Source: Rhabdochromatium marinum (GTDB taxonomy: Bacteria > Pseudomonadota > Gammaproteobacteria > Chromatiales > Chromatiaceae). Taken from it: a DNA stretch of 59,869 bases. Each line of letters opens with the position of its first letter. Within the stretch, counting starts at the first letter, position 1. Of the stretch, positions 9,402-21,427 are shown piece after piece. The DNA lies in the NCBI RefSeq assembly GCF_016583795.1, contig NZ_NRRS01000019.1:1-59869 (forward strand), written 5' to 3'. The notes under the pieces are model-generated. The model was not told the DNA's origin and made no database searches. It saw only the letters and a program-made list of their open reading frames with translations. The position numbers were made by a program, and so were the translations under genes.

Positions 9402-11684
9402 ATGCAAAACCTCGAACTGACTGATTCCCTTCGCCTTCTTCTCGATGCTCGCCAGTCCGATCCCTTCAGTGTGCTGGGCCGCCATCCCTGTGACGATGGT
9501 GTGGTGGTACGCGCATTTCTTCCCGGAGCTGACAGCGTGCGCATTGTTGAGGCCAATCAGCCGATGACGCGTATTGAGGGCACGGATCTCTTTGTCTGGT
9601 CCGGGCCGGCCAGCCTGGTGCCCGAGCGTTATCAACTGGCCTGGACTCTGCAGGACGGGGTAAGCGATCAGGCGCCCACCGGCGAACAGCAGGCGTACGA
9701 CCCTTACTGCCTGCCGTATCAGTTGCCGGATTTTGATCTGCATCTGTTTGGCGAGGGCAAGCACTGGCATGCCTATCGGCTGCTGGGCGCGCGCACGCAT
9801 CAGCTCGATGACATCACCGGAGTGCTGTTTTCGGTCTGGGCGCCCAATGCTGAGCGCGTCAGCGTGGTGGGCAACTTCAACGGCTGGGATGGGCGCCGCT
9901 ATCCGATGCGGGTGCATGGCAACGGCGTTTGGGAGCTGTTCATTCCCGGGCTGGCCGCCGGGGAGATTTACAAGTTCGAGATCCGCGCCCGCAATGGGTC
10001 CATTGGCCTGAAGGCCGATCCTTACGGGCGTCAGTTCGAACTGCGCCCGCAAACGGCGTCCATTGTCGCGGCGCCTGACACCTTCAGCTGGCAGGATCAG
10101 GACTGGATCGAGCGACGTGCCGAACATGACTGGATGCACGCGCCCATGGCCATCTATGAGGTCCACCTGGGCTCCTGGCAGCATGGCAGCGACGGCGAAT
10201 TGCTCAATTACCGGGAGCTGGCGCGCCGCTTGGTCGATCACGTCCAGGATCTGGGCTTTAACACCATTGAGCTGCTGCCGATCACCGAGCATCCCTTCGA
10301 TCTGTCCTGGGGCTATCAATGCACCGGCTACTACGCGCCGACCAGCCGCTTCGGCACCCCGGACGATTTCCGCTGGTTTGTCGATCACTGCCACGCCAAT
10401 GGCATCAGCGTGATTCTCGACTGGGTGCCGGCACATTTCCCCAAGGATGCCCATGCGCTGGCACGCTTTGACGGCACTGCGCTCTTTGAGCATGAAGACC
10501 CGCGTCTGGGTGAGCACCTCGACTGGTCGACGCTGATTTTCAACTTCGGGCGCAACGAGGTGAAAAACTTCCTCATCTCCAGCGCGCTCTTCTGGCTGGA
10601 GGAGTATCACATCGACGGCCTGCGGGTGGATGCGGTCGCCTCCATGCTGTATCTGGATTATTCGCGCACCGACTGGGTGCCGAACCGTCACGGCGGACGA
10701 GAGAATCTCGAAGCCATTGATTTTTTGCGTGAACTCAATGAGGTCACCCATGCGCAGGTGCCGGGCGCTTTGGTGATGGCGGAGGAATCGACCTCCTGGC
10801 CACAGGTGACCCGCCCGACCTATCTCGGCGGCCTGGGCTTTGATCTCAAGTGGAACATGGGCTGGATGAATGACACCTTACGCTATTTTAGCGAGGATCC
10901 GGTGCATCGGAAATATCATCAGGACAGCCTGACCTTCAGCATGCTCTATGCGTTCACCGAGAACTTCCTGCTGCCCTTCTCGCACGATGAGGTCACGCAC
11001 GGCAAGCGCTCGCTGCTGTATCGCATGCCGGGGGATGAGTGGCAGCGTTTTGCCAATCTGCGCCTGCTCTATACTTATATGTACACTCATCCGGGTAAGA
11101 AACTGCTGTTCCAGGGCTGTGAGTTCGGCCAGGGTGAGGAATGGGACTGCACCAAGATTCTTGACTGGTATGTACTCGACTATCCGCCCCATCAAGGGAT
11201 TCGCGATCAGGTGCGCGCGCTCAATCACCTCTATCTGGAGCACGCCCCGCTGCATCAACAGGATTTCGACTGGCAGGGCTTTGACTGGGTCGATTGCCAC
11301 GATGCCGAGAATTCGGTGCTCATCTACCAGCGCAAGAGCGGCGGCGAGCCCAAAGACCCCGGTGCGGAGCATTTGATTGTGGCGCTTAATTTCACGCCGG
11401 TGCCGCGCGATGGCTATCGCATTGGCGTGCCCCTGCTGGGGCGTTACCGTCTGCTGTTCAACTCCGATGCACCGGAGTACGGAGGTTCGGATTATTGGGA
11501 GGCGCCCGCATCCATTCAGGCCGAGGCGATGCCCTGGATGAATCGTCCGGCCTCCCTGGTGGTCTCATTACCACCGCTGGCGGGGCTGATTCTGAAACCC
11601 GAGCCCATACTTGAGGCTGACGCCAGGGCGCCAGCGAATAAGTCTGGCGATGCGCCCGGCGATGACTCGGGTGATGACGCCTAA
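9402..11684 (+). CDS. glgB: 1,4-alpha-glucan branching enzyme (GlgB)
   Basis: Introduces alpha-1,6 branches into glycogen. The 760-residue GH13 protein has two N-terminal beta-sandwich regions (the second, with [20 protein letters not shown], is CBM48), the TIM barrel, and a C-terminal beta domain. The catalytic nucleophile is Asp410 in LRVDAVAS, the acid/base is Glu461 in MAEESTSWP, and the third Asp lies in [10 protein letters not shown] near residue 529; all match E. coli GlgB numbering closely. The ATG at 9402 gives the usual GlgB N terminus; the frame is open 42 codons further up, but that stretch looks non-coding. A short Asp/Ala/Gly-rich tail ends the protein. glgA follows 46 bases later. 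Confidence 0.95.
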   Translation: MQNLELTDSLRLLLDARQSDPFSVLGRHPCDDGVVVRAFLPGADSVRIVEANQPMTRIEGTDLFVWSGPASLVPERYQLAWTLQDGVSDQAPTGEQQAYDPYCLPYQLPDFDLHLFGEGKHWHAYRLLGARTHQLDDITGVLFSVWAPNAERVSVVGNFNGWDGRRYPMRVHGNGVWELFIPGLAAGEIYKFEIRARNGSIGLKADPYGRQFELRPQTASIVAAPDTFSWQDQDWIERRAEHDWMHAPMAIYEVHLGSWQHGSDGELLNYRELARRLVDHVQDLGFNTIELLPITEHPFDLSWGYQCTGYYAPTSRFGTPDDFRWFVDHCHANGISVILDWVPAHFPKDAHALARFDGTALFEHEDPRLGEHLDWSTLIFNFGRNEVKNFLISSALFWLEEYHIDGLRVDAVASMLYLDYSRTDWVPNRHGGRENLEAIDFLRELNEVTHAQVPGALVMAEESTSWPQVTRPTYLGGLGFDLKWNMGWMNDTLRYFSEDPVHRKYHQDSLTFSMLYAFTENFLLPFSHDEVTHGKRSLLYRMPGDEWQRFANLRLLYTYMYTHPGKKLLFQGCEFGQGEEWDCTKILDWYVLDYPPHQGIRDQVRALNHLYLEHAPLHQQDFDWQGFDWVDCHDAENSVLIYQRKSGGEPKDPGAEHLIVALNFTPVPRDGYRIGVPLLGRYRLLFNSDAPEYGGSDYWEAPASIQAEAMPWMNRPASLVVSLPPLAGLILKPEPILEADARAPANKSGDAPGDDSGDDA

Positions 11685-11730
11685 ACAGCACGGGTTTTTT
11701 AGCGATAGTTGAGTTTTCAGGACATTAGTC

Positions 11731-13704
11731 ATGGCAAAGAAGGCGAGCCCCAAGTCTCCAGCAACCCGTGCAACCACGGCACGCAAGGATGAAGCTGCCC
11801 CACCACCGGCAGGTGATGAGGCCAAGGCCCCGGCGGCCTCAGCGACTGCGGCCTCAACGCCGGCTGCGACTGCGAACAAGAAGACCAGATCGCGTGCCAG
11901 CGCGGCCAGTGGCGCCGCTGGTGCCGCCGATTCTGCAAGTGCCGCCAGTGCCAGTGCCGCTGCAAGCAAACCAGCGCGGGCGGGGGCGAAATCTGAGTCA
12001 AAGCCAGAACCCAAGCCGAAGCCGAAACCAGAACCGAAGTCGGAGTCAAAATCCGAGCCTAAGCCAAAATCCGAGCCGGAGCCGACACCAACACCGGAGT
12101 CGAAACCTGAGCCAAAGCCCGAGCCGGAGCCGGAGCCGGCAGAGCCAGAACCGACTTCAGCATCTGAACCGGAACCGCTACCGGAGCCCGAACCGGAACC
12201 GCCGGTGCCCCATATCCCACCGCGACCGAGCCTGTTTATCGTCCACATCACCCCCGAGATGGCGCCGGTCGCCAAAGTCGGCGGCCTGGCCGACGTGGTC
12301 TTTGGGCTGAGCCGGGAACTGGCGATTCGCGGCAATCATGTCGAGATCATCCTGCCGAAATACGACAATCTGCGCTACGATCAGATCTACGAACTGCACC
12401 AGGTGTTTGATGATCTCTGGGTGCCTTGGTACGAGGGGGCGGTTCACTGCACGGTCTATTTCGGTTTCGTGCATTCGCGCAAATGCTTTTTCATTGAGCC
12501 GCATTCGCAGGATAATTTTTTCAATCGCGGCAGTATCTACGGCTTCACTGATGACATTCTGCGCTATGCCTTCTTCTCGCGTGCAGCCATTGAGTTCCTA
12601 TGGCAGTCAGGTAAGCATCCGGACATCATTCACTGCCACGACTGGCAAACTGCGCTGGTTCCGGTGTACATGTACGAGTTTTATCAGGCCATGGGCATGA
12701 CGCATCCGCGCGCCTGCCTGACCATCCATAACTTCAAGCATCAAGGCGTAACTGGCCCGGAGCTGTTGCGTGCGACCGGGCTGCATCAGCCAGAACGCTT
12801 TCTGGATCACCTGCGCCTGGGCGATGCCCGTTATCCCAAGGCGCTCAATTTGCTCAAAGGTGGCGTGGTCTATTCCAACTTCGTCACCACCGTCTCGCCG
12901 CGCTACGCTTTTGAAACCAAAGATCAGGGACAAGGCTTCGGACTGGAGCCAACCTTGCATGAACACCACATGAAGTATGGCGGGGTGGTCAATGGCATTG
13001 ATTATGATGTGTGGAACCCGGAGATCGATCACCACATTCCGGTGCGCTACGGTCTTGATACCCTGGATGGCAAATACGACAACAAGCGAGCACTGCGCCA
13101 TCGCCTGATGTTGGCCGACAACGACAAGCCCATTGTCGCCTTTATCGGCCGACTCGATCCACAAAAGGGCCTGGAGCTGGTGCGTCATGCCATCTTCTAT
13201 GCCCTGGAGCGCGGCGCTCAGTTCGTGCTGCTGGGGTCCAGCCCGGATCATGGCATCAATAACGATTTCTGGGGCCTGAAGCACATGCTGAACGACAGCC
13301 CCGATTGTCATCTCGAAATCGGCTTTGATGAGGATCTCGCGCATCTGATCTATGCCGGTGCCGACATGATGCTGGTGCCAAGCCAGTTCGAGCCCTGCGG
13401 GCTGACGCAGTTGATCAGCCTGCGCTATGGCACCATTCCGGTGGTGCGCACCATCGGTGGTCTGGCGGATACCGTATTTGACAAAGATCACTCTGACCGG
13501 CCACTGCACGAGCGCAACGGCTACCGCTTCGATAACTACGACGCCCCTGGGCTGGAGTCCGCACTCGGTCGGGCGCTGGCCTGCTACTACGGCTATCCGG
13601 AGCACTTCCGCGAGCTGATCAAGAACGCCATGCGCTGCGACTACTCCTGGAATCGCCCGGGCCAAGATTACCTGAATATCTACGATTTCATCCGTAATCG
13701 CTAG
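11731..13704 (+). CDS. glgA: Glycogen synthase with long Pro/Glu/Lys-repeat N-terminal tail
   Basis: Glycosyltransferase 5 family synthase that elongates alpha-1,4-glucan from ADP-glucose. The catalytic part starts near residue 168 and holds the substrate motif KVGGL (from Lys182), IIHCHDWQTALVP, and the C-terminal PSQFEPCGLTQLISLRYG with the acceptor-site Glu. The first ~166 residues are exceptional: an Ala/Lys-rich stretch resembling histone H1-like tails, followed by tandem PEPKPKPEPE-type repeats. This explains the 657 residues against about 480 for ordinary GlgA. The tail stays in frame with the catalytic domain and has no internal stop. A start inside it cannot be excluded. A second, normal-length glgA lies at 21428-22909. 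Confidence 0.92.
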   Translation: MAKKASPKSPATRATTARKDEAAPPPAGDEAKAPAASATAASTPAATANKKTRSRASAASGAAGAADSASAASASAAASKPARAGAKSESKPEPKPKPKPEPKSESKSEPKPKSEPEPTPTPESKPEPKPEPEPEPAEPEPTSASEPEPLPEPEPEPPVPHIPPRPSLFIVHITPEMAPVAKVGGLADVVFGLSRELAIRGNHVEIILPKYDNLRYDQIYELHQVFDDLWVPWYEGAVHCTVYFGFVHSRKCFFIEPHSQDNFFNRGSIYGFTDDILRYAFFSRAAIEFLWQSGKHPDIIHCHDWQTALVPVYMYEFYQAMGMTHPRACLTIHNFKHQGVTGPELLRATGLHQPERFLDHLRLGDARYPKALNLLKGGVVYSNFVTTVSPRYAFETKDQGQGFGLEPTLHEHHMKYGGVVNGIDYDVWNPEIDHHIPVRYGLDTLDGKYDNKRALRHRLMLADNDKPIVAFIGRLDPQKGLELVRHAIFYALERGAQFVLLGSSPDHGINNDFWGLKHMLNDSPDCHLEIGFDEDLAHLIYAGADMMLVPSQFEPCGLTQLISLRYGTIPVVRTIGGLADTVFDKDHSDRPLHERNGYRFDNYDAPGLESALGRALACYYGYPEHFRELIKNAMRCDYSWNRPGQDYLNIYDFIRNR

Positions 13705-13781
13705 GTGCAGCCGCCTCGGGGCGGGTTGAGATCAGCCCCGGCAGCACGGATAATAGGGAAATTTTTGCAGGCATTTTGTTT

Positions 13782-14882
13782 ATGAATATCGGAATTCCAA
13801 CCGAGACACTCGCCGGTGAGCGACGGGTCGCCAGTACGCCGGAGGTGGTCAAGAAGCTCGTTGCCAAGGGTTTGACCGTACAGGTCGAGCACGGCGCCGG
13901 TTGCGCTGCCAGCTACCCGGATCAGGCCTATCAGGACGCAGGGGCCGAGCTGGTTGACGCGGGGCAGGCCTTGGCTGCCGAGCTGGTGCTGAAGGTCCGC
14001 CGCCCGAGCCAGGAAGAAGCCGAGCGGCTGCAACCCGGCACCACGCTGATCAGCCTGATCGAAAGCTGTGGCGAGGACGCGCTGACGCAATCAACAGTTG
14101 CGCGTGGCGTGCATCTGCTGGCCATGGAGCGCATTCCGCGTATCTCGCGTGCACAGTCAATGGACGCGCTCTCCTCGCAAAGCAATATCGCCGGCTATCG
14201 GGCGGTGATTGAGGCGGCCGCGCACTATGGGCGCTTTTTGCCGCCGATGATGACCGCCGCCGGTTCGGCCAAGCCGGCCCGGCTGGTAGTGCTGGGAGCT
14301 GGTGTGGCGGGCTTGCAGGCCATCGCCACCGCCCGGCGTCTGGGGGCGGATGTGCATGCCTATGATGTGCGCCCTGAAACCAAGGAACAGATCCAGTCCC
14401 TGGGCGCCAAGCCGATTGAGCTCGACATCGGCGAGGAAGGCTCCGGCGAGGGCGGCTATGCCAAAGAACTGTCCGACGCCGCGAAAGCCCGCCAGCAGCA
14501 GGCGCTGGCCGATGAACTGGCCAAGGCACAGGTCATCATCACCACAGCGCTGATTCCCTGCCGCCCAGCGCCTGAATTGATCACTGCCGAGGTGGTCGAG
14601 CGCATGCGCCCGGGTTCGGTCATCGTCGACTTGGCCGCCGCCAACGGCGGCAATTGCAAGCTGACCCAGCCGGACCAAATTGTCGAGCATCACGAAGTGC
14701 GCCTGATCGGCCACACCAACTACCCATCCATGGTCGCCGCTGACGCCAGCGCCTTCTATGCGCGCAACCTGCTTAATCTACTGGAGATCATGGTGGAGCC
14801 TGGCGACGCTGGTCCGAAGCTCAAGGACTTTGAGTCGGACGAGATTACTCAGGCGATGCGAGTCACCCTGGAAAACGCTTAA
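13782..14882 (+). CDS. pntAA: NAD(P) transhydrogenase subunit alpha, NAD-binding part (PntAA)
   Basis: Soluble domain I of proton-translocating transhydrogenase, which binds NAD(H). The 366-residue protein starts MNIGIPTE and contains the family pair of alanine-dehydrogenase-like folds, with the NAD-binding motif [12 protein letters not shown] near residue 170 and [15 protein letters not shown] just before it. The ATG at 13782 is preferred over the TTG two codons earlier. The transmembrane part is a separate gene (14905), as in Rhodospirillum rubrum, so this is the split three-gene form. The complex uses the proton gradient to make NADPH, here probably for biosynthesis and CO2 fixation. Confidence 0.95.
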   Translation: MNIGIPTETLAGERRVASTPEVVKKLVAKGLTVQVEHGAGCAASYPDQAYQDAGAELVDAGQALAAELVLKVRRPSQEEAERLQPGTTLISLIESCGEDALTQSTVARGVHLLAMERIPRISRAQSMDALSSQSNIAGYRAVIEAAAHYGRFLPPMMTAAGSAKPARLVVLGAGVAGLQAIATARRLGADVHAYDVRPETKEQIQSLGAKPIELDIGEEGSGEGGYAKELSDAAKARQQQALADELAKAQVIITTALIPCRPAPELITAEVVERMRPGSVIVDLAAANGGNCKLTQPDQIVEHHEVRLIGHTNYPSMVAADASAFYARNLLNLLEIMVEPGDAGPKLKDFESDEITQAMRVTLENA

Positions 14883-14904
14883 ACCTCAACCGGAGCCCAA
14901 CCGG

Positions 14905-15189
14905 ATGTCCGAATCCATCCTCGCCCTTTATGTTTTTGTGCTCGCCTGCGTGATTGGCTACTACGTCATCTGGGGCGTCACGCCATCGTTACACACCCCA
15001 CTGGTGGCGCTGACCAATGCCATTTCTGGCATTGTGCTAGTCGGCGCCCTGCTGGTCACCGGCGCAGAGAACGCCGGCTGGTTTGCCCAATCGGTGGGCT
15101 TTCTGGCGGTGCTGCTGGTGAGCATCAATGTCTTCGGCGGCTTTCTGGTGACCCACCGGATGCTGTCCATGTTCAAGAAAAAGAAATAA
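14905..15189 (+). CDS. pntAB: NAD(P) transhydrogenase alpha subunit, membrane part (PntAB)
   Basis: Small integral membrane protein of 94 residues with three to four hydrophobic helices, ending in the basic sequence MLSMFKKKK. It contributes to the proton channel of the transhydrogenase together with PntB. The ATG at 14905 lies 22 bases after the pntAA stop and gives the normal N terminus [14 protein letters not shown]. pntB follows 12 bases after its stop. Confidence 0.93.
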   Translation: MSESILALYVFVLACVIGYYVIWGVTPSLHTPLVALTNAISGIVLVGALLVTGAENAGWFAQSVGFLAVLLVSINVFGGFLVTHRMLSMFKKKK

Positions 15190-15201
15190 GGACGCCGCGC
15201 C

Positions 15202-16650
15202 ATGGATTTCCTGCTGCAACTCAAACAGCTGACCGCCGGCCTGTTCACGACCGGACTGTCACATGATGGTCAGGCGCTGGCCTATCTGGTCTCGGCAATT
15301 TTGTTCATTTTTGCGCTCAAGGGGCTGACGCATCCGGCCACCGCCCGGCGTGGTAATCTCTACGGCATGCTCGGCATGCTGATCGCCATTGTCGCCACCC
15401 TGGCGGGCGCCGAGGTCATGTCCTACGGGCTGATCGCAATCGCGGTGGTCCTGGGGGCGGTGATCGGTATCGTCATCGCGCTGCGCATCCAGATGACCGC
15501 CATGCCGCAGCTGGTCGCAGCCTTGCACAGCTTCGTCGGTCTGGCGGCAGTGCTGGTGGCCATCGGCACCTTTTTGAACAAACGCGCCAGCGGTGACCTC
15601 AATACGCTGCTGATGGGCGAGCTGTCCGCCGGCATCGTCATCGGCGCCATTACCTTTACTGGCTCGGTAATCGCCTTCGGCAAGTTGCAGGGGCTGATCA
15701 GCGGCAAACCGGTCAAGTTCTTCGGCCAGCATCTGCTCAATGCGCTGATCGCCATCGCCACCATCGCGCTGGCGGTGCAATTCGCCAGCACCGGCGCCAT
15801 CTGGGCGCTGATCCTGATGACCCTGCTGGCCTTTGCTCTGGGCGGCACGCTGATCATCCCTATCGGCGGCGCCGATATGCCGGTCATCATCTCCATGCTC
15901 AACAGCTACTCGGGCTGGGCGGCAGCGGCGACCGGTTTCACCCTGCACAACAATCTGCTGATCATCGTCGGAGCGCTGGTGGGCTTCTCCGGTGCCATCC
16001 TGTCGTTCATCATGTGCCGGGCGATGAACCGCAGCATCATCAATGTGGTATTTGGCGGCTTTGGCTCTGATGACAGTGGCGGTGACAGCGCCGGTGCGGT
16101 GGCGGCGCAAAAGGGCGTCAAATCTGCCTCGGTCGATGATGCGGTGTATTGGATGGAGGATGCCGGTAAGGTCATCATCGTGCCAGGTTATGGCATGGCG
16201 GTGGCGCAGGCTCAGCATGCGCTTAAGGACATGATGGAGCTGCTGCAAGCGCGCGGCGTGGAGGTGAAATTCGCCATCCATCCGGTCGCCGGGCGCATGC
16301 CGGGGCACATGAACGTGCTGTTGGCCGAAGCCGACATTCCCTATGACCAAGTCCTAGAAATGGACGAGATCAATCCCGAATTCCAGAGCGCCGACGTCGC
16401 CCTGGTAGTCGGTGCCAATGACGTGGTCAACCCAGCGGCCAAGGAAGATAGCTCCAGCCCCATCTACGGCATGCCCATTTTGGAGGCCGGCAAAGCGCGC
16501 CAAGTCTACTTCCTCAAGCGCTCCATGCGCCCCGGCTATTCCGGCGTGGATAACCTGCTGTTCTACCAAGACAACACCTCACTGATCTTCGGCGACGCCA
16601 AGGACACCATCGAAGGTATCGTCGGCGCGCTCAAAGGAGGCGGGCATTAA
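15202..16650 (+). CDS. pntB: NAD(P) transhydrogenase subunit beta (PntB)
   Basis: Membrane subunit of 482 residues. About nine hydrophobic helices occupy the first 270 residues and form most of the proton pathway. The remaining ~180 residues form the NADP(H)-binding domain III, with the characteristic VIIVPGYGMAVAQAQ motif (about 325-340) and VVGANDVVNPAA. AAGGA lies just upstream of its ATG. It completes the pntAA-pntAB-pntB operon and converges with leuB across a gap of about 80 bases. Confidence 0.96.
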   Translation: MDFLLQLKQLTAGLFTTGLSHDGQALAYLVSAILFIFALKGLTHPATARRGNLYGMLGMLIAIVATLAGAEVMSYGLIAIAVVLGAVIGIVIALRIQMTAMPQLVAALHSFVGLAAVLVAIGTFLNKRASGDLNTLLMGELSAGIVIGAITFTGSVIAFGKLQGLISGKPVKFFGQHLLNALIAIATIALAVQFASTGAIWALILMTLLAFALGGTLIIPIGGADMPVIISMLNSYSGWAAAATGFTLHNNLLIIVGALVGFSGAILSFIMCRAMNRSIINVVFGGFGSDDSGGDSAGAVAAQKGVKSASVDDAVYWMEDAGKVIIVPGYGMAVAQAQHALKDMMELLQARGVEVKFAIHPVAGRMPGHMNVLLAEADIPYDQVLEMDEINPEFQSADVALVVGANDVVNPAAKEDSSSPIYGMPILEAGKARQVYFLKRSMRPGYSGVDNLLFYQDNTSLIFGDAKDTIEGIVGALKGGGH

Positions 16651-16671
16651 TCGGATGCTGGTCGATCCGAT
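16650..16671 (+). terminator. Hairpin between convergent pntB and leuB
   Basis: ATCGGAT (16650-16656) and ATCCGAT (16665-16671) form a perfect 7-bp stem directly at the pntB stop codon. There is no T-run after it in either direction, so it is at best a weak terminator or a mark of mRNA 3' end processing. Confidence 0.3.
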
Positions 16672-16732
16672 GCCACCTCATATAGACAAGCTCTGAAAGC
16701 GCGTCAACGATCCAGTGGGGCCGTTCGATTTA

Positions 16733-17818
<1,086 letters not shown>

Positions 17819-17823
17819 GGGAT

Positions 17824-17976
17824 CTAGTCTCCGTTCGGTTCAGGACTCAGGCGTTGCTGAGTCTGGCATGTCAGCAAAGCGGACATCTTTATAAAAATCG
17901 GCCAGCCGCAGTTCAGCACGACATCCGGATAGTAATAGGCCACTCCGACCGGAGCGGCCACCTTCATGTCGTTCAT
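17824..17976 (-). CDS. Possible small ORF between leuD and leuB
   Basis: A 50-codon frame starting [11 protein letters not shown] and ending five bases before the leuB start. It is collinear with the leu genes and fills the leuD-leuB gap. No family is recognised and no strong ribosome site is seen, so it may be non-coding. A TTG start at 18027, overlapping leuD, would extend it to 67 residues. Confidence 0.22.
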   Translation of the reverse strand: MNDMKVAAPVGVAYYYPDVVLNCGWPIFIKMSALLTCQTQQRLSPEPNGD

Positions 17977-18011
17977 GATTCTTCGGCAGCGAGCATGTTC
18001 AGCCTCCGTCT

Positions 18012-18656
18012 TCAGGCAAACAGCCAAGGCGTCTCGGTGGCGCGGCGCTGCTCATAGGCCGTGATGGCATCGGCATGTTCCAACGTCAGGGCAATGTCAT
18101 CCAGGCCGTGAATCAGACAGTGATGATGGAAGGGATCAATGTTGATCTCGATCGAAGCGCGTCCCTCAGGGCTGAGCTTGAGGTTGTGCAGATCGACCGC
18201 CATGGTCAGGGGCGTATCGCCGCCGGCCAGCGCGAAGAGTTCATCGACCAGCGCCTCGTCAAGCACCACCGGTAGAATGCCATTTTTGGTGGCATTTTGA
18301 TGGAAGATATCGGCAAAGCTCGGCGCAATCAGCACCCGAAAGCCATAATCAGCCAACGCCCAGGGGGCATGCTCGCGCGAGGAGCCGCAGCCGAAATTCT
18401 GCCGTGCCAGCAGGATCTTCGCTCCCTGGTAGCGCGGATCATTCAAGACAAAATCTGGATTGAGCGGCCGGTTGCTGCAATCCATGCCCGGCTCGCCATG
18501 ATCATGATAGCGCCATTCATCGAACAGATAGGGACCAAAGCCGGTGCGCTGAATGGATTTCAGAAACTGCTTGGGAATGATGGCATCGGTATCGACATTG
18601 GCGCGATCGAGCGGCACCACCACGCTGGTAAAATTCTCAAAGGGTTGCATGGGCAT
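18012..18656 (-). CDS. leuD: 3-isopropylmalate dehydratase small subunit (LeuD)
   Basis: Swivelling subunit of isopropylmalate isomerase, which pairs with LeuC to interconvert 2- and 3-isopropylmalate. The 214-residue protein has the family pattern: [19 protein letters not shown] near the N terminus and [15 protein letters not shown] near residue 80. The start is the ATG at 18656, three bases after the leuC stop; a Met two codons later (MQPFENF) is equally plausible. Spacing shows tight coupling to leuC. Confidence 0.96.
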   Translation of the reverse strand: MPMQPFENFTSVVVPLDRANVDTDAIIPKQFLKSIQRTGFGPYLFDEWRYHDHGEPGMDCSNRPLNPDFVLNDPRYQGAKILLARQNFGCGSSREHAPWALADYGFRVLIAPSFADIFHQNATKNGILPVVLDEALVDELFALAGGDTPLTMAVDLHNLKLSPEGRASIEINIDPFHHHCLIHGLDDIALTLEHADAITAYEQRRATETPWLFA

Positions 18657-18659
18657 GGC

Positions 18660-20075
18660 TCAAAGCTCCCGTACATCAACAAAATGACCGTGAATGGCCG
18701 CAGCCGCCGCCATTGCCGGACTGACCAGATGGGTGCGACCGCCCTGCCCTTGCCGGCCTTCGAAGTTGCGGTTGCTGGTTGAGGCACAACGCTCACCGGG
18801 CTCAAGGCGGTCGGCATTCATCGCCAGGCACATGGAACAGCCCGGGTCGCGCCATTCAAAACCGGCGGCGATGAAAATTTGATCCAGTCCCTCGGCTTCG
18901 GCCTGCTCCTTGACCAGCCCGGAGCCCGGCACCACCAATGCCTGCTTGATGGAACCGGCCACCCGTTGACCCTTGGCAACCTCGGCCGCTGCGCGCAGAT
19001 CCTCAATGCGCCCATTGGTGCAGGAACCAATGAAGACCTTATCGAGCGCGATCTGCTTGATCGTCGCCCCCGGCTCCAGCCCCATGTAGGCTAGCGCATG
19101 GCGGTAGCTGCCGGCCTTGACCGGATCGGCGATCTCGGCCGGGTCTGGCACCTTTGCATCCACGGGGGCAACCATCTCGGGTGAGGTGCCCCAGGTGACC
19201 TGCGGGCGAATGCTAGCAGCATCCAGCTGCACCACTCGGTCGTACTCGGCACCGGGGTCGGAATTCAGACTCAGCCAATACTTGGCGGCGCGCTCGAAAT
19301 CATCCCGACCGTTTCCATCAGGCGGCGCCAGCGGGCGACCACGCAGATACTCAATGGTTTTCTGATCAATGCCAATCAGCCCGGCACGCGCGCCGGCCTC
19401 AATGGCCATATTGCACACCGTCATGCGCCCTTCCATGCTCAGCGCCTCAATAGCATCGCCAGCGTATTCGATCACATGACCGGTGCCACCGGCGGTGCCG
19501 ATTTCGCCGATGATGGCCAGCACGATGTCCTTGGCCGTCACCCCGGCTCCCAGCACTCCATCGACCCGCACCAGCATGGACTTGGACTTTTTCTGCGTCA
19601 GGCACTGGGTGGCCAGCACATGCTCGACCTCTGAGGTGCCCACCCCAAAGGACAGTGCACCAAAGGCGCCATGGGTGGAGGTATGGCTATCACCACACAC
19701 AATGGTCATGCCCGGCTGGGTAAAGCCCTGCTCCGGACCGACCACATGCACAATCCCCTGGCGCAGATCGTCCATATCGAACAGCTGAACGCCAAACTCA
19801 CGACAGTTGGCAATCAGAGTTTCCACCTGCACGCGCGACACCGGATCAACAATGCCCAGATGCCGATCACTGGTCGGCACATTGTGATCCGGCACCGCCA
19901 GCGTGGCTTGCGGACGACGCGGCTTGCGTCCGGCCAGCCGCAGTCCCTCAAAAGCCTGCGGTGACGTCACCTCATGCACCAGCTGATGGTCGATATACAA
20001 CAGCGCAGTACCGTGCTCATCCACACGCACCACATGCGCATCCCAAATTTTGTCGTAGAGCGTCCTCGGACTCAT
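18660..20075 (-). CDS. leuC: 3-isopropylmalate dehydratase large subunit (LeuC)
   Basis: Aconitase-family large subunit of isopropylmalate isomerase, 471 residues. It carries a [4Fe-4S] cluster through the cysteine in [10 protein letters not shown] (near residue 347) and the CxxC pair in [11 protein letters not shown] (near 407-410). The substrate-binding segment [13 protein letters not shown] lies near 130. It is the first gene of leuCDB here and starts 12 bases after the upstream zinc-ribbon gene, which may share its transcript. Confidence 0.97.
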   Translation of the reverse strand: MSPRTLYDKIWDAHVVRVDEHGTALLYIDHQLVHEVTSPQAFEGLRLAGRKPRRPQATLAVPDHNVPTSDRHLGIVDPVSRVQVETLIANCREFGVQLFDMDDLRQGIVHVVGPEQGFTQPGMTIVCGDSHTSTHGAFGALSFGVGTSEVEHVLATQCLTQKKSKSMLVRVDGVLGAGVTAKDIVLAIIGEIGTAGGTGHVIEYAGDAIEALSMEGRMTVCNMAIEAGARAGLIGIDQKTIEYLRGRPLAPPDGNGRDDFERAAKYWLSLNSDPGAEYDRVVQLDAASIRPQVTWGTSPEMVAPVDAKVPDPAEIADPVKAGSYRHALAYMGLEPGATIKQIALDKVFIGSCTNGRIEDLRAAAEVAKGQRVAGSIKQALVVPGSGLVKEQAEAEGLDQIFIAAGFEWRDPGCSMCLAMNADRLEPGERCASTSNRNFEGRQGQGGRTHLVSPAMAAAAAIHGHFVDVREL

Positions 20076-20087
20076 TTTCTGCCACCC

Positions 20088-21389
20088 TCAACTACGGATA
20101 ATCCCTGAGCATAATCGCGGGTGGCGGACAATAGCAAACCGGCCGCCCCAGCGCACGCCTGTCATGCGCAAATCAAGCGCGCCCAGGGCTGCGGGCGAGA
20201 GCCTGTAACCGTGCTCACGCAGCCAGACCGCCGCCTTGCCGGCAATCTGCGGATCCTCGGCGTTCAGCAGGACTTGCATCAGGAGCGCACAATGGTGTTT
20301 CGTGCCAATTTTGAACAAACGCGGCAGCGGCTCACTCAGGCTGAGCACCAGCACATCATTGGCATGCCCAAACACCAGCACATCATCGCCACCCGGGCGT
20401 TGCAGATCCTGGTGCTGATTGGGGCCAGCCGAGACCAAAACAGCGTGGCCCCGGGCGGTGACTGACAAGCGGTAAGGCGTTTGCCAGGGATCCTGGCGCA
20501 GGGACGCCGGCAGGAAAGGGTCCGGATCGACAAAGAGGTCACTACTGGACAGGGATTGACCCATGCGCGCATGCTGCTCAAGCACCACATCAGCCGCCAT
20601 GCCGGCTGCCTGCAACGCCAACCGGTGCTGGTGCGACAGCGGTGCTGGTACCTCACCCGAGGCATCGGATGCTGTGGCCACCATCGTTGATGGCTTACCC
20701 ATCTCTCCCGGCGACCAGAACTGCAACAGCAGCCCGCCCGCGCCCAGCAGGCCGCAAGCGCCAAGCCCTAGCCAAAGCCGGCGCGATGCATACCAGGCGC
20801 GGTGCGACCGTTCCGCCGGCGCCACACGCAGCGGCTCATCATCGTCATCCCAGACGTCACGCTTAGCCGGCACCGATGTGAGCGCCGATGGGTCATCCGC
20901 CAGGTTGTACTTGGCGACAATAATCCCGCACACTGGACATTCACCCATTCCCGCATAGGCGGTAAGTAATGGGTCTGTGTCTTCATGCGCCTGATAGCCA
21001 CATTTGGGACACTCCGCGATGACTGGCGCAGATTCATGTTCGGGTTCACTCGCTGCCGGGATGGAACTCGCTTCGGTGACAAAAGGCGGCTCCGATGCCG
21101 GCGCAGCTGGCTGGCTGGATCTGGTGGTCGGCTGGAACTGGGACTTTAGCCTGAAAGCAGCCGAATCAACGGGGGATGCTCGACACACACCGCCTGCGTC
21201 GCGGATGCGGTCGCGTAAGCTCCAGGCTACCTCGGCGGCCAAGCCGGTCTGAAGCACCACCGGCACGCAACTGATCAACTCATCAAGTTCCTGCCTGGAA
21301 ATCCCAAATAACTGAAGCAGTTGCCAACGCGCCTGTTTCGCATCCACGCCAGGCTTAATCCCGGCAAAAATGATTTGATAATCTTGCAC
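20088..21389 (-). CDS. Unknown membrane protein with zinc ribbon and pseudopilin-like segment
   Basis: A 433-residue protein of unrecognised family. The first ~70 residues are an alpha/beta domain (YQIIFAGIKPGVDAKQARWQL). Next comes a disordered linker, then a zinc-ribbon pair of CxxC motifs in CPKCGYQAH and ECPVCGIIV (about residues 125-160). A single transmembrane helix follows near 205-225. The C-terminal part contains DPWQTPYRLSVTARGHAVLVSAGPN-like sequence, recalling the end of type II secretion pseudopilins (GspG). The start is GTG at 21389. It lies between glgA and leuC on the same strand. No function is assigned; a membrane-bound sensor or assembly factor is one guess. Confidence 0.7.
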   Translation of the reverse strand: MQDYQIIFAGIKPGVDAKQARWQLLQLFGISRQELDELISCVPVVLQTGLAAEVAWSLRDRIRDAGGVCRASPVDSAAFRLKSQFQPTTRSSQPAAPASEPPFVTEASSIPAASEPEHESAPVIAECPKCGYQAHEDTDPLLTAYAGMGECPVCGIIVAKYNLADDPSALTSVPAKRDVWDDDDEPLRVAPAERSHRAWYASRRLWLGLGACGLLGAGGLLLQFWSPGEMGKPSTMVATASDASGEVPAPLSHQHRLALQAAGMAADVVLEQHARMGQSLSSSDLFVDPDPFLPASLRQDPWQTPYRLSVTARGHAVLVSAGPNQHQDLQRPGGDDVLVFGHANDVLVLSLSEPLPRLFKIGTKHHCALLMQVLLNAEDPQIAGKAAVWLREHGYRLSPAALGALDLRMTGVRWGGRFAIVRHPRLCSGIIRS

Positions 21390-21427
21390 TCACGTTCCCC
21401 CTGACCACACCCTTCCCTGAGCTTCGT

